A DNA stretch of 64,000 bases, from assembly GCA_025642065.1 (NCBI GenBank), contig JAODUP010000183.1, forward strand, positions 268,501 through 332,500, given 5' to 3'. The notes beneath the pieces are model-generated. The model made no database searches, had not been told where the DNA came from, and saw nothing but the letters and a program-made list of their open reading frames with translations. The position numbers were made by a program, and so were the translations under genes. Shown in pieces: positions 24,885-38,152 of the stretch; within the stretch, counting starts at the first letter, position 1, and each line of letters opens with the position of its first letter. The stretch comes from Paralvinella palmiformis (Eukaryota > Annelida > Polychaeta > Terebellida > Alvinellidae).

Positions 24885-25080
24885 AAGGCACGTCGGTGCA
24901 ATGGTAAATGATGGGGCGACATCCAGTAATTTGTGATTGGAAACTCGGCAGTTGCATAGAACCAGATTGACCAATGCCAAATAATATGATGGCTACATGT
25001 ACTTTACTGTGCAGCACACTGCCCATTTAGCGTATCATGTGCACAAAAGCGCTCATAAAATACCAATCATCATCATCATT
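24885..25080 (+). mobile_element. Diverged SINE-like copy
   Basis: The tail half matches the family (CCCATTTAGCGTATCATG, GTGCACAAAAG, ATCATC tail). The head (GTCGGTGCAATGGTAAATG and GATTGGAAACTCGG) is only loosely tRNA-like. It may be an old member or a related subfamily. Confidence 0.5.
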
Positions 25081-27569
25081 ATTCTGCAGCACAGGTGGGC
25101 ATAGCGCTACTAATTAGTATTCGTCTGTGGAAATAAAATCTAGATAAGCAAGTTAAGAAATTCACTCACTCATTGTGTGTCACTCATAGAGTTTTGTTTA
25201 GCGCATAATTATGTAGAAGATATACTGATAACAACAATTAGAAGAATACTTAGACTACCGGAGACAGGCTACAACAATGTCATTCATTCAGTTGTTAACA
25301 ATTGTTACATTTAAGGCTTAAAATGAAATACCCACATTTATAAATAATTGGTGTATAACTATTTCCACATGATCTTATGGAGCCACTGAGAAATATTATA
25401 TTTATTGAAGTGTAATGATGGAGAGTGTACCTATGCCGGTCAAATATATGAGCAATGTTAAATCCACTTAATGTTTTCCGTGTTGAATCCTTATAGTGAT
25501 TTTCACACTGAATCCAAGTAATAATTTCCACAATCAATCCACATACTTTCAACAAAATGCATAAATTGCATCTTCCAATATTTATTGCAAATTTGTAATA
25601 TGCAAACTTGACATTTATATGAACTTATTGTTTAGCTTTTGTATACTATAAAGTTATAGAAATTATTGCTGCATTCATTCAAGTACAGTCTAGGAAAAAC
25701 GTTGGAATATCTCAAAATGCTGCATAAATGAAATGTTTGGAGCACTCTTACGATAACTTTCGTGGTATTTATCATAGCATTGTGTAATTTTATATTTTCA
25801 ATTCATTGTGTTCAATAATATTGAATACAGTTTTTGCTTAATAGAACTGGTTTATTCTTTTTATTACCAACAAAAATAATGCTTTAATTCATAGATATAA
25901 AACTTCACAAAACAACTGAAATCCACATTCAAATATTTGTCCTTGTGTTAAAGCTGAGGAATTATGCCAAGCAATACAAGCAATATGACAAAATATTCAA
26001 TACTTCTTGTGGCCTACTCTGGCTTTGTATGCGGCACACAAACGTCGAGTTATGCTCAAAGATTTTCTTCTCGGGTTGAACCTAAATATGCCAAAAACAT
26101 ATACAAACTAAATTCCATCGTTCACAGACTCTGCGTTATTTTGTTTTTAGAAAATAGAATCGGATCCAGGCCTTTTGCTTTCCACTCCAGTCTTTTGCCC
26201 CTTCGGTCTTTAGCCACTTCATTAATTGCTCATCTGGTTGTTTGTCCCCTTGTCTTTGCCACATAAATTAAAAAAGTTTGATTTCTACAATTGAAATTTG
26301 GATCAATGTACAATAAACTTATTTTGTTGTGTTATTTTTTTTTAATTTGCTTTGGTCCATGAAAATGATAAAGATAAACATATGATTAATTAAAAAAAAT
26401 AATGGTAATACATAAATTGGTAAATATATTTTACGAGACAATTGTAATGCAATATATAGATGCAATATAGCCATTGTTTAAGTGTACAGTACAACAGTGG
26501 ACTTACCTTATAAGGGACCTAGTACTCCAATGAGTGTAAAGATGACAAGAATTATGACAGTACCGAGAGAAAACGCAAACATTCATCCCACATTGGTGCA
26601 CTTTATTTCCATCGGTGGACTACAATCATAATGAATGGAAATCACATAATTACTGTCTCTTTAACACAATTTTACGATCTGGTGTTCTCCCTTGATTCCA
26701 GCGCAGTTTTGTTCTGACTAGTAAAACACATTTATGGGCTAGTAAATAATTTGGTTGAGCTAGTGGATTTAAATTTTACTAGCCCAGAGGCTAGTGAGAT
26801 GTAGAAATAGTGTACATATATCAATTGTAGTTAAGGATAGACTCACTGGAATTAAGAATCTCCCCTTATCCTATTACATTCAGGTCTGTTCCCATTTATC
26901 TATCTGATCAAGGGATCATCATAATTGCAAGACAAAGAATAAAGAGAATAGTTATACACAAAAAGGGAAAAAGGGAAGCCACTGATTAAAGCCATAATAT
27001 ATACATATAGGTAGATATTTCTTTGAAGCAAGTAGATCTTGAGATGACAGACAATGAATAAAGAGAACAGTTAGCAAGCAGATCTCGGATTACAGTTTTG
27101 AGTAATTAAGAAATCGAATCGTTATAAATAGTGCTGTTAGTTCTGTGCATATCATAAATCTATTTTGACAATCAGGGAGATAATAACAAATATATTAGCA
27201 CTAAAAAGTGTCAGAATCAGTCAACAATCAGATCTGAATATTCCCAGCGTAGAGATCGATCGTGTAAAGGGGCTCTCGTAACGGATATACAGGTAAATAT
27301 TATTTCTATATCTTCAGAATGGTGATTCACAATGTTTTAAGTAGATTAAAATATATTTATATTTTATTGCAATCAAATATTATGTAAACAATTGTTAATA
27401 GATCGCAAACAGAATATACTATTTCAAAGATTATTAAGGTGGTTAGTGTAATAGAACATTCCCATGCGGCTGATGTGGTTAGGGTACAAACGACCAAAGT
27501 GAAAGAATCTCTGAAGCAACAGGCCACTGTTAACCGAGCAACTCCAGGCAGCTAATAATAGTTTCAACT

Positions 27570-28560
27570 GTAACTTTAGCCATGGGCGATCTAGAAGTCG
27601 TCAAGCGGACTGTCCGTCGTCAGAGGGCCAACCACACTGTCCCAAACATCCACCGACTGCCACAATGCTTGTGTTCCCTGATAAATGGAAGACCACTGGT
27701 GATGATAATCCATAAAATGTCCTCATGTACGACAATGTCCCAGTTTCCAGAAGGCGCATGCTTGTGTTTTCTGCAGATACTACCCTACATCTCCTTGCTC
27801 GTTCCAGTACATGGATGATGGATGGTACACTTGACACTGCTCCAAATATGTTCTCCCAGCTCTATGTAATTCGAGCCCCCCCCCTTGGTGAGTCATCAGT
27901 CACTTGGGTTTATGTCCTGCTTAGTGACAAATCCTAGTCAACATATGAGGCGCTCATTATTGCCATCCAGAATCGTTGCAACGATCTGGGATTTCAACCT
28001 GATCCTACCACCGTAACCATGGACTTTGAGCAGGCTTCTATTAGTGCAGTTACTACTATCAATGCCCTTCATATCCACATACTCGGCTGTTTTTAACACC
28101 TGACCTAAAGCATATGGAGAAAGACCCAATCCATGACAGTAATCACCTTATACAGTGCCAGTGAAGATGTGCGACATTTCTGCGGTATGCTGGATGGGCT
28201 GGCCTTTCTGTTGGTGGACTCTGCGTTTAATGGACATCAATCCCTGAAAGAAAACACACCAGATGGTCTTGAGACTATTCTGAAATACTTCGAATGAACA
28301 TAAGTCTCTGGATCATTCCGACGTATCCAACCACCACCTTTTCCTGATGGTACTATTCCGCCTCTGCGTATGCGTCGTGTGCCCCCATTGTACCCTCCTA
28401 GTTTATGGAAAGTGAATGAGGTGACCCTCAAAGGTGAATCTCGAACAAACAATATTTATGAGGCGTGGAATCGTTCATTTGCTTCATTAGTTGGACATTC
28501 AATAGGCTCTCATCGAAGCCATTCGCAATGACTATGCCATGGTTGAATGAGCTATGTTTC
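27570..28560 (+). pseudogene. Dead Mutator-like (MULE) transposase
   Basis: Shifted frames read together give the MULE transposase core in order. An N-terminal block VKRTVRRQRA comes first, then the first catalytic Asp region WMMDGTLDTAPNMFSQLY near 27810. The second Asp region TMDFEQASISA follows near 28020, then a GCF and HLT zinc-type block near 28085. The C-terminal motif RTNNIYEAWNRSFASLVG near 28443 holds the third acidic residue. Several stops (for example after LLSDKS) and frameshifts inactivate it. Terminal repeats were not found. MULEs cut and paste through a DDE-type reaction; this copy cannot. Confidence 0.75.
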
Positions 28561-31500
28561 TAGATCAGCGCGGAGAAACCCCCAAAACGTGTTCGACGCA
28601 ACACTAAGCAGCTACATGTCAGATTGTTTACTTCGTGCTCCTCACATCTCACTGGCACCAGAAGACTGGCGAACACCATAAAGGCCATTGGACACACAAT
28701 CCGATTTAAACAAAAATAAAATGTGCGATTAAAGTCAATCGAAATAGGTGTCTTCCCAACAAAACTTAAAATTGCGATAATAATACCAGTATATAGCATA
28801 GCCAAAATATATGAAAATATATGGAAAAAGTAGCCTTGGATTCGGGAAATTATACCTTTTCTGTGTTCCTGGGCCTCTAATTGTGTAATACTGGAGGGTA
28901 ACCATTATGGCTTCCTCGAATGTCTGATTATATGGTGGGAAGGAAAAAGGTTCTGAGGTCAGGTGGCACAAAGACCTTGTAGGCATCTTGATTCCGATCA
29001 AATCAGGTCACGGGTACTCTGACTTAATCATCCTCGTGAACTATCTTCCCTCGTGCTAAACCTATTAACTGACGCCGTCGTCTGTTCATTTATATAAACC
29101 TGACAGCTCGGTAGATGTTTCTTGTTACAATAATACAAAACAATCTTCTTAAGGAATTTCAGTATTTGGACCACCTATCAGGATTGGCGCGATTGTAGGA
29201 CTAAGGTGATCGATTACGATTACTTGAGAATACCATGATTACAATTACGATCACATTCATTTTGAACGTAATCGATTACGATTACATTGTAAAGTAATCA
29301 TGATTACAATCATGATTACAATGTATATAAGACAAACATGATATGCGAGTGTATATTAACGATATAGACATGCTACAGTTTTTACATGTTGCTTTCTAAG
29401 AACCAGACCCACTTTCTGGTATGTTCTTGAAATGTCCAAGAGACTTTGATGCTGTTGTACGAGGTTAATTTGTTTTAATATTTCTAAAATCACTATAGGA
29501 AAGGAGCAAGTAATCCATTTGCAATGAATGCACAGGTATTTATAGAGATAACTGAGCTTAGTTTAAGCTGAGATTAGGGCAAACAATATCAATGGAGTTG
29601 TTTGAATATATACTTAGTTACGAAATGCAAGGTAAGGTCTATATAATAGATACGATAATTAGAATATAGTCAAACCCCCAACTCCGATAACCTCTTTAAA
29701 TGGATCACTTTTCACAGTCTTAAATTATTCCTATGCTTTAAATTATATTTTTCTTGTATAATTCCGCCCCCCTTCCAACGGCGTACTTCGATCTTTGATC
29801 TACGTCTAATGCCCACGTAGTCACGCCGTCTGTCAATCGACTGTTTACATGAATTGTAATAGCGGCAACATCTGAAGAAGTGTTTCAACACATTTACCTT
29901 TCATGTTCATAGAAATAATAAACTGACAAATCATCATGTGTATAAGTATGACAGCATTCCGTCAATGGGTAAATCAGTTCTATTGTTATCTTTTGCTTTA
30001 CATACCAAACCATATCTCTATCATGGTAATTAATCAAACACCTTGCGTAATCGTGAAAATAATCGCTGATTACGATTACAGGAACATCCGGTCTGTGTCT
30101 GGCCTTAAAGAAGCGGCAGATCAATTATAGGCTATTAATCAGCAATTTGGACTGGATTATTTAATATGTGGTTGATCGTGTTTATATTTTGTGAGCATTT
30201 ATAAATTCTGTGAGCATATTTGCAATTAAAAAATTGCTATATAAATAGCTGATCATACGGTTAACATAAAAAGTCTAGGTGTGTTACGGCAGCACGACTG
30301 TATGTGATGTTTTATATTTGTTTCACAGTGACTTAAGATTATCTGGAATCTGTTCCCTGCTGAATCATCCAGAGTTTATATTAACGAGCATGACAGTCAG
30401 TGCCTGATTTATAGTCAATTATCAGGGCATCCATCAGACTAAGATTATATTTATATATTGGCCAATGTTTACGTACCCAGTAGTGGTTTCGCTATTTTCC
30501 CTTTCATACGAACGTATTTATCTATTGAAATACCTATTAGAGACTTCTTTCCTCCAATTTAATAATTTTGATTGCTCCCAGGTGCAATTTACATACCCTG
30601 AGATATATAGGCGTACCCTTCCTGCTAAAATGTATGGTACTTGTAAATCCGGAGTTCACACAAGTTCGTTTGGTTCAGAAAAGTATGGACATTTTTGGTC
30701 AAATGTTATTTTATGGGAAGCCATCAAGTTTATTTTATCATATTCAGAAACAATTAAGGTAATTATTTTCTAACTTCTTCCTACATTTTTATTTCTGTCA
30801 ACTTTTCTTCATGAGTATTTTTACAAAAATATTTTTGTCACTCGGAGTTACACGTTTCATGTCAATACCAATAAATACCAATAATTACATGTCTAATTAT
30901 TACTTGTCACTGTCTCTGTATAAAAGTTTATTAAGCAAATAAATAGACAAAAGTATATTTTATCATTTTAAATGGTCAATAAGCTCAGTGGTTAGTATTA
31001 CGAGATAAACATGATAATATCATAACGTGCAGGATATATAACGTATCCCATGTTTCTGAAATGTATGCCAATACTAATCAATACGTTATGATTGTTAAGC
31101 ATTGACTAGTTTGTTGTATCTTGTTCAATAAATGATACTAAATTGGAAGTAACATTTCTTTATTTAAATTTTGTAAACGAAAAATGTATATGTTTTCTTT
31201 TGGGTAACTGGCATGCCGGTATTTTAATTATTACAAAATTATTACTTCGGGTATACACACATTATATACACCAATAAGCCCACACCTTTCAAAATTTAGA
31301 TATGCAATATTGTTTAGCAGCATATTAGAAGTATTTTTATTGATGAGGAGAGTAAATGTTCATACTCGATGACTAAACAAATATTGCAGTGACTACCAGA
31401 ATTACTGACTACCTTGATATTTCGGTAAGCAGCCATTTAGCCTTCAATTTCCAAACAAAATATTTAAAACTTGTTCTAGCTAATGGTAACTGGTAACTGG

Positions 31501-32574
31501 TTTTGAAATATTAAACTATCATATATTTTATAGTTGGCGTAATTTATTTCTTTGATTTTGATATTGCATAACTATTTTAAATCATCCCTTTCACCAAAAT
31601 AGAAATTTTGTTCCTGGTAATGGAATTCGAGTTATGTGATCTCTTTCTTTTTTATTGTTTTGTGCCGTCCGACAAATGTGTGTTCGTACACAGGGAATTG
31701 TGTTCGAAAGTCTTCGGTGTGTTGGAGATCAAGTAGAAACACAACCATTCACCTAGAATTAACAAGTGTGTGACTTTGGGAATCTTTTGTCAGTTGATGA
31801 CTATTACACGATTGATACTGTCAGGTACTGTACTATCGCTCAGTAGTAGTACAGTATTCCTTCACAGGCCCGTAGTTTATCTGTTTAAACTCATCCGACT
31901 TTCATTTCAACATTATGCGTCAAATACAATCGAATCGTCTATTATCTGGGTGCACATTTACTATCTCTTATAGGCACTTTTACACCACAGTGTCATCCAC
32001 CCACTTTTTTAGTATCATTGTCTAACCCACAGAGTCGAAATACTACTCTAGACCTTGCGCTATTTGAAAATAAAGATTAACAACTCGGTATGCCTTAGTT
32101 CTCCAGATTATTCAAAGTTGTATTTAGAATAAAACATAATTTGACAGCTGTGATGGTTTGATATATGTTTCACAAGAAGTTACATGCGGGAACTATTGTT
32201 GAGGCATTCGTTCTAATTATAATAATATTGCATGATATCATGGTAGTCTTATTATTATTATTATTATTACTATTATTATTATTTAGATTAATTTTATTCG
32301 AAGTTTTCGTGGTAATGTTACTTGGTGGACATTACACAATAATCTATTTTTAATGAAGTGAGAGTTCATGTTATGTCTGTAGTGACATTATTAACGTCAG
32401 AATATTTTAATATCGAAATTTTCTAGACTGAAAGATATCCGAAGTTGAACTGATGATAATGTGATTATAATATAAGGTAAACCTGATATATAAGATAACC
32501 ATCAATAATTACGCAGACAATTATTCATCAACCGAATTTCAAAACAGGAAAACTGTAACCGGCTTCAGGATTCC
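28561..32574. other. AT-rich intergenic region
   Basis: No exon is supported. The short plus-strand frame at 30465-30773 (102 residues) shows no recognised domain and poor codon bias. A TTA trinucleotide run lies at 32250-32282. Confidence 0.45.
29205..30115. mobile_element. Candidate nonautonomous element bounded by ATTACGATTAC-type ends
   Basis: The left part repeats TAATCGATTACGATTAC and ATGATTACAATCATGATTAC. A related GCTGATTACGATTACAGG block lies near 30065-30085. Dense ATTACG words at both ends suggest an element of about 0.9 kb, but target-site duplication and clean inverted repeats were not established. Confidence 0.35.
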
Positions 32575-33010
32575 CGCTAGTCCTGGAAAAGGCCACAGAA
32601 ATGTCCTTGAATTTGACAAAATCAGGAATTGTCCTGGACGTGTCTTGGAAAAATATTTCCTTTGAAAAAATCCGCTTAGAACAACAAAGCTCATGAATAA
32701 ATATTATATCTGTAGACGAAGAAGATAATTGTAGAAGAAAAAGGGTGCCGGTTCATAGTCTCGATATCCCATGTTAGTTAAAATGTAAATAAAGTGGATG
32801 GATCAGACAGCTAGAAGGGTGAGGAGGAGGCTGTACCATAAAATGTCAATAATCGATCATACATTGAATAAATATGATATGCTTTTCGCACCAATCGTGA
32901 TTTTTAAATTTAAATCTTGCATACTTTGTCCTGGAAAAAGTCCTGGGAATGTCCTGGAAAGTAATATTTCCTTCGCTGTGGGAACGATCCGGTTTTCTTT
33001 ACTGCGTTTA
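32575..33010 (+). repeat. Dispersed repeat R1, copy 1 (TGTCCTGGAA-rich)
   Basis: About 430 bases recur at 39385-39830 in the same orientation. Shared landmarks are GACAAAATCAGGAA, TTGTAGAAGAAAAAG, CCATGTTAGTTAAAA, GGATCAGACAGCT and GATCATACATTG. The final block has repeated TCCTGGAAA words. The repeated TCCTGG motif near both ends recalls hAT-type nonautonomous elements; no transposase is present. Confidence 0.75.
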
Positions 33011-33604
33011 TTGAAGGGGGAACCACATTTCAGGATATAATTAGGAAGATGGCCATATTGTCTTAATATGTAACAGCTCCGCTATCTTGTCACATAGAAT
33101 GATCCTTTGTTGGCTGATCATCGGGATTACCAAAGAGTGGCTAGGATAAAGATAACAGCCTTGGATACTGTAACATTTAATTGTTACCTCCTGAGATAAA
33201 CAAATGCAAATGATCGATATGTGCTATTTGTATGTTCATACAAGACCATTGTAGGTCATTTAGGACGAACATTTTATCAGATTAGCTTAATTATAACATT
33301 TTGATTTTGAAATGCATAGATAACCTGACAATGTCATCAACAGGGTACACGATAGACAATAAAGATGATTTAATATTGTCCAATGAAGATTTGATAATGT
33401 CATATGACAGTAGAGATCCTTACACAGCTTGTCTAATTTGATTGGTAGGATCTGCATCTTGAATCCAGGATTTGATCTTCCTGCCTCGACCTATTATAAC
33501 TGACACCTACGTTCGTGACGTGTATATTGGCTGTAGTAAGATTAAGGTGGGAAGATTCTCTTATCATTAATTATCAATATCTGGAGTTAGTTTATGTATA
33601 TGTT
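33011..33604. other. Noncoding spacer
   Basis: No feature recognised. Confidence 0.4.
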
Positions 33605-33752
33605 GCTGTTTTATTGGTAGGCTAAATGGGCCGAGCTATCTCCAAAGGTAATGAGGCGAATTGAAAGAGGAGACACCCTTCTGATATAGCCCGGTCGGGG
33701 TTTAAACCCAGGTGCTATAGATATGTGGCCAACCGCGCTACCAGTTAGGGGT
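33605..33752 (-). mobile_element. SINE copy
   Basis: The minus strand carries GGTTTAAACCCCGACCGG (altered B box), the TTACCTTTGGAGATAGCTCG block and GCCCATTTAGCCTACC. Its A box region is eroded. It is older than the copies at 3.4 and 36.6 kb. Confidence 0.7.
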
Positions 33753-35400
33753 TAGATATACCGCTTTTTTAATTATATAATCCAATCGATTTCCAGCAAA
33801 TAAATTCTTATTATATAACTTTTTAGGAATTTAATATTGTATTTTAAGTTATTTATATTAATTATAGAAATGATAAGATGGCGGCTACTCAATTAATCCT
33901 TTACAAAACTAATGCCACATATAATAAATGTAATAATACACGCGAAAAGCTCAATTAATTTTCATAATTACATTTTACATTGTCTTTATGTATTATTAAA
34001 TATGTCAAAAATTCGGATTTTCATTCATTTAACAGTGAAATTCTGGACCAGTCTCAGATCTGGATGACTCATGATCCAGATAAATTATAGCCAATATCTT
34101 TTGTTAAATTTACCACTTAAGACTATAATTGTATCCTTTCCAGTCTTTTATACTCGAATTTAAGACAAAATATCAATATATTTAATAATAATGCTAATAT
34201 TTTCATAGCTAACTGGCAGTCAGTGTATCGTATTATTTCAGTTTTATGCCAGATTAAAAACACTATGGTCATTCTTTAGTAATGAAGTCCGACTTCCGTA
34301 GGCGTCACTTGACTCCAATGATGTCACACACTAATTGTCTCCATGGCGCGAGATTCAACTGGAGCAGACAAAAACCAAGATGCATCATGTTCTTTTAACA
34401 GTAAATAATACAAGAAATAATACGAATTAAAGATTTGACATCGGTATATGCGAATTTCAAACTCTTTTTCCATGAATTGCGAGCAAGTAAATCTATTTTT
34501 GTGATATGCTACTTCTGGTGATTATTTCAAATGATATGCAATATATTATTCATCGACTGATGTATAAATGTGATAGAGTGACGACGACAAAATAGCTTTA
34601 ATCTGCCCTTTCTAGCCAGAGTCATTCTAAGGCGCTGTACAGCGAAATTAGAACATGAACTGAATAAAGCTAGTTCGACATATTGAAGAAAAAACCTCGA
34701 ATAGACGTCTTATTTGAGATTTATAAAACACAGTGCTGTTGTGATTTACTAAATTTCCAAAGGCGGCTATTTCTGTCGTGTATTTTCAAGATGTTGAGGG
34801 CATAAACAAATTGGTAATGTGCAATACACTCACTAGGTGGACCAGTTGTAAAAACACACATACTCAGTACCTGAAAAATTAAAATTTTAGAATTAATTCA
34901 TAGATCAATATTACAGGCCTGAGAAAGCTTAATGCCAAAACAACTCTGAAAACAAGCGGGGAGGGGGGAGGGGGTTAGGAGGGTGCACTACCCTTTGTCC
35001 AGCCCACCCCAATTTTTATCCAATATTTTAAACGGATTTACACGAATAACGAGAATGATAATTTTCGTCGGAAAAACTGTGAAATCCGCGGAAAATTCTC
35101 AGACCTGATATTAGTAATTTCTGGTACATTGTCGCAGTAATAGATTTATGCTTATATTTATTATAATTATGAGAACTGCTATTTGGCAGTGAACATTATA
35201 ATATAAACACCTTACTTCAAAGTCAGAAATTGTCTAAAAATAAATGAAGCAGAATATGGAATTTGAACTTAGAGCTTTTACAGGTCGGCTAAATTTGTTT
35301 TGAATTGATACCTCTGAAATACTAAGCTAAGAGGTTACAAGAAATATATGATTATGTTTCATGTTGAGGAGACTGTGGCGTGAAACGATTTATGATGTGG

Positions 35401-35433
<33 letters not shown>

Positions 35434-36074
35434 CTGTGTGTATATGTCCTATATTCAGACAAACAGGTCCTGGTACCGTATACTATAGTAGGCCTCTGCC
35501 TGTTTGGAGCTAAGAGATGTCGACGTGTACTGTATTGCGAACAGACCACAAGCGCAATGCATGATGTACTCAACAAAGTCCACACAAAATAGTTTATGTA
35601 TACAAAGCATACATATTTATCACACAACAAACACTTGTTTCGTATAGTTTTCCTGTTTTGGCAAGAAACGTACAACGCGTACGCATTGTACTGTAACCTC
35701 GTTCTGTGTTAGCCGTTTCTTCGGAACACACGAAACCGACAGCATCCGGACACTTCCGAATGCCACTCGTCACTCATCGTCACTGATCACTCAACGAGGA
35801 ATAGACGTGATGCGGGAACTCGGTAAGACCGTAAATAAACGATTTCGCTTACAAATCATTAACAAACATACAAAATAATTTTCTTTTGTGCTAGCCGAAT
35901 AACAATAAATAGGTTATTCGCATCGAACGATGAACGTGTCCAGACCGATACTAATCACACGCATACAAACACACGGATTATAATATAACGACACAATTAA
36001 CACATAACGTCCTAATAAGTCGGTCCATAAGCACTAATACCAAACATAGAATTATACCATCGGCCTACAATTCG
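33753..36074. other. Noncoding DNA; downstream flank and likely 3' UTR of the large membrane-protein gene
   Basis: No further exon follows the stop codon of the minus-strand gene. A TA tract lies at 35401-35430 and a fragment of a LINE 3' end at 34575-34665. The 3' UTR end is not determined. Confidence 0.45.
34575..34665 (-). mobile_element. CR1-type LINE 3'-end fragment
   Basis: The plus-strand text (AATCTGCCCTTTCTAGCCAG then AAGGCGCTGTACAGCG) resembles the 3' UTR of the CR1-like element near 16460-16490. This suggests a minus-oriented, extremely 5'-truncated insertion. Confidence 0.45.
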
Positions 36075-36472
36075 CTATACTTTCGTCTCCGAATACTTGA
36101 AGTCCGTAGTCAAGGTATTCGCCTTCTGGGGAGAGGGTCTCAGCCGAGTGGGCGTGGCGTACGTGGCGTAGGCTCCGGCCCCTCTCCCGTCGTGTTCGTC
36201 CGAGTCGTACTCGGATTCCTCGCCCTGGGCGGGATTCTGGATCCCGCAGGGCAGGCCGGGTGGCGTCGACGATAGGTACACTCTCCTGACGGGAAACTTG
36301 TGGCGCGTTTTGAGGAAATGGAACAGGACCACGCCGGCTATGTGTATGACGAGCATCGACGCGACTGCGATCAGAATGGCATAGCCACACTTCAGGATCA
36401 CGTTACGAGCTGCACTGACGTAAGGCTCAAATGATCTGCCTAGTTGACGTTCATAATTTTCTGAATTAAATG
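36075..36472 (-). CDS. Membrane-protein gene, last exon: fifth membrane segment and cytoplasmic tail
   Basis: The acceptor is TGTATTTCCAG|CA. The frame gives [19 protein letters not shown], a hydrophobic helix ([18 protein letters not shown]), then a basic stop-transfer [10 protein letters not shown]. An acidic, Tyr-containing tail follows ([10 protein letters not shown], ending FKYSETKV) before TAG. The frame stays open upstream into a SINE, but the acceptor and phase match place the exon start at 36472. Confidence 0.88.
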
Positions 36473-37236
36473 CTGGAAATACAAGACGGGGCTCTTTCGT
36501 TAAACATTCATGTAAACGGACTGACGACGTGGTAGGATCAATGGGCCGAGTCACCTCCAAAGGTAATGAAGCGAAGTCGAAGATGAAACACCCCTCAGAT
36601 ATGCCCACGCCGAGATTCGAACTCAGGTGGTAGTGATCTGTGGTCCAACGCTCTACCGATTAGACCACGGAGGAGCCATATAGTAAATTATAGTGAAAAT
36701 AAATAGCACGGACTGATGAATTAAAACTAAAAATTGCTTGGAGTAATATAAAGACCCACTAAATGAAACTTGAATTAAATTAAATTCCATTATCTGATTG
36801 GTTTAAAATAGTTGAGTGGTTGATTAACTTAATAAAAATATAACGCGAAATACCATTTTTATACGAATAATAAAACCATTACGATTACCTGTATATAAAT
36901 TTGGCTGTATTGGTATAAAGTTACACGGCAGCATTGGTATTTGTAATGTAGGTGGCGCCATGTTAACTTCACAAGTCCAGTTTAAGTGGCGCTCTCTGGT
37001 GATGGCACAAGCTTCACTGAGGTAATTTTCGACCAAACGATGTTGTTCTGTAAAAAGAAATGCTGGCTTTACTTATTTATCGTGGCCAGTCTGTACGGAA
37101 TCTAATCTATCACAGGGTCATTTTCCCGGTATACGTCAGTTGTTGGTCTTTGTGTGTAAATATATTAGTCACAGTAATCAACAATGTTCTTGACTAGCGT
37201 CGCATCTTGAACGACTAGGCAGTATCTCTCTCTCTT

Positions 37237-37279
<43 letters not shown>

Positions 37280-37954
37280 TGTGTGTGTGTGTGGGTGCTT
37301 GTGTGTGTGTGTGTGTGCAATATGCGTACTTGTATCAGAATCTGGTGGCCTGTATATAGTGATGAAGAAACTGTGTTTGTGTGTGAGGGGTATTCTGTGT
37401 GTGTGTGCACGCGAGCGTGTGTGTGTGTGTGAGAATAATACCAGCCACCAAAAATACACCACGGGGAGACAAAATATATGTCACATATTCCTTAAAAAGG
37501 AAAAGTGAGTGAATAACGGTTAGCGACACTTCAGCACAAATAGGTCATTTAATGTCGCTTCCTTTTAGCTGTCTCTAACATCATTCCGGGAGAAAGAGTC
37601 TCAATTCTAATTCCCTAAGGTATGCTTAAGAATGACAAGAAGTGTCATAAAACGCCCAAAACAACGACAATCTAAAAACATTGCTTCTAAAAGTAAATAT
37701 CATATTCTGCCACACATTCCACTTAATATCACCTATTTAGAAGCTTCGATTTCACTTCTCGATTTTATGGAATAAGTAAGACATGCACGCTGACATCAGT
37801 CGTTCCGAATGGTGTTGTTGTGTATGTGTGGTGTATTTTTATTGTAATAATATACAACAATACATAATACCTATATAATACCTGTTATTCCAGTCTATAT
37901 ATATATATATATATATATATTGGCTTATAAACGGTTCAGCGTAGTGGCTTTAAG

Positions 37955-37997
<43 letters not shown>

Positions 37998-38071
37998 ATT
38001 TCTCCACACACAAAGGGTGTTTAGAGATGTTGATGTTCGGAGCCAGTGCCACTATATATGTATGCTAACAC

Positions 38072-38152
<81 letters not shown>

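Larger units (their letters stand above)
22299..27560. other. Noncoding intergenic region with simple repeats
   Basis: After the lectin stop I see no supported exon. Contents include a TA/TG tract at 23245-23315, ACT/CTA trinucleotides at 23377-23475, a GAT tract at 24413-24440, and a diverged SINE-like copy (listed separately). A short stretch near 26735-26805 has repeated CTAGT-containing words (GGGCTAGTAAA, ACTAGCCC). Confidence 0.55.
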
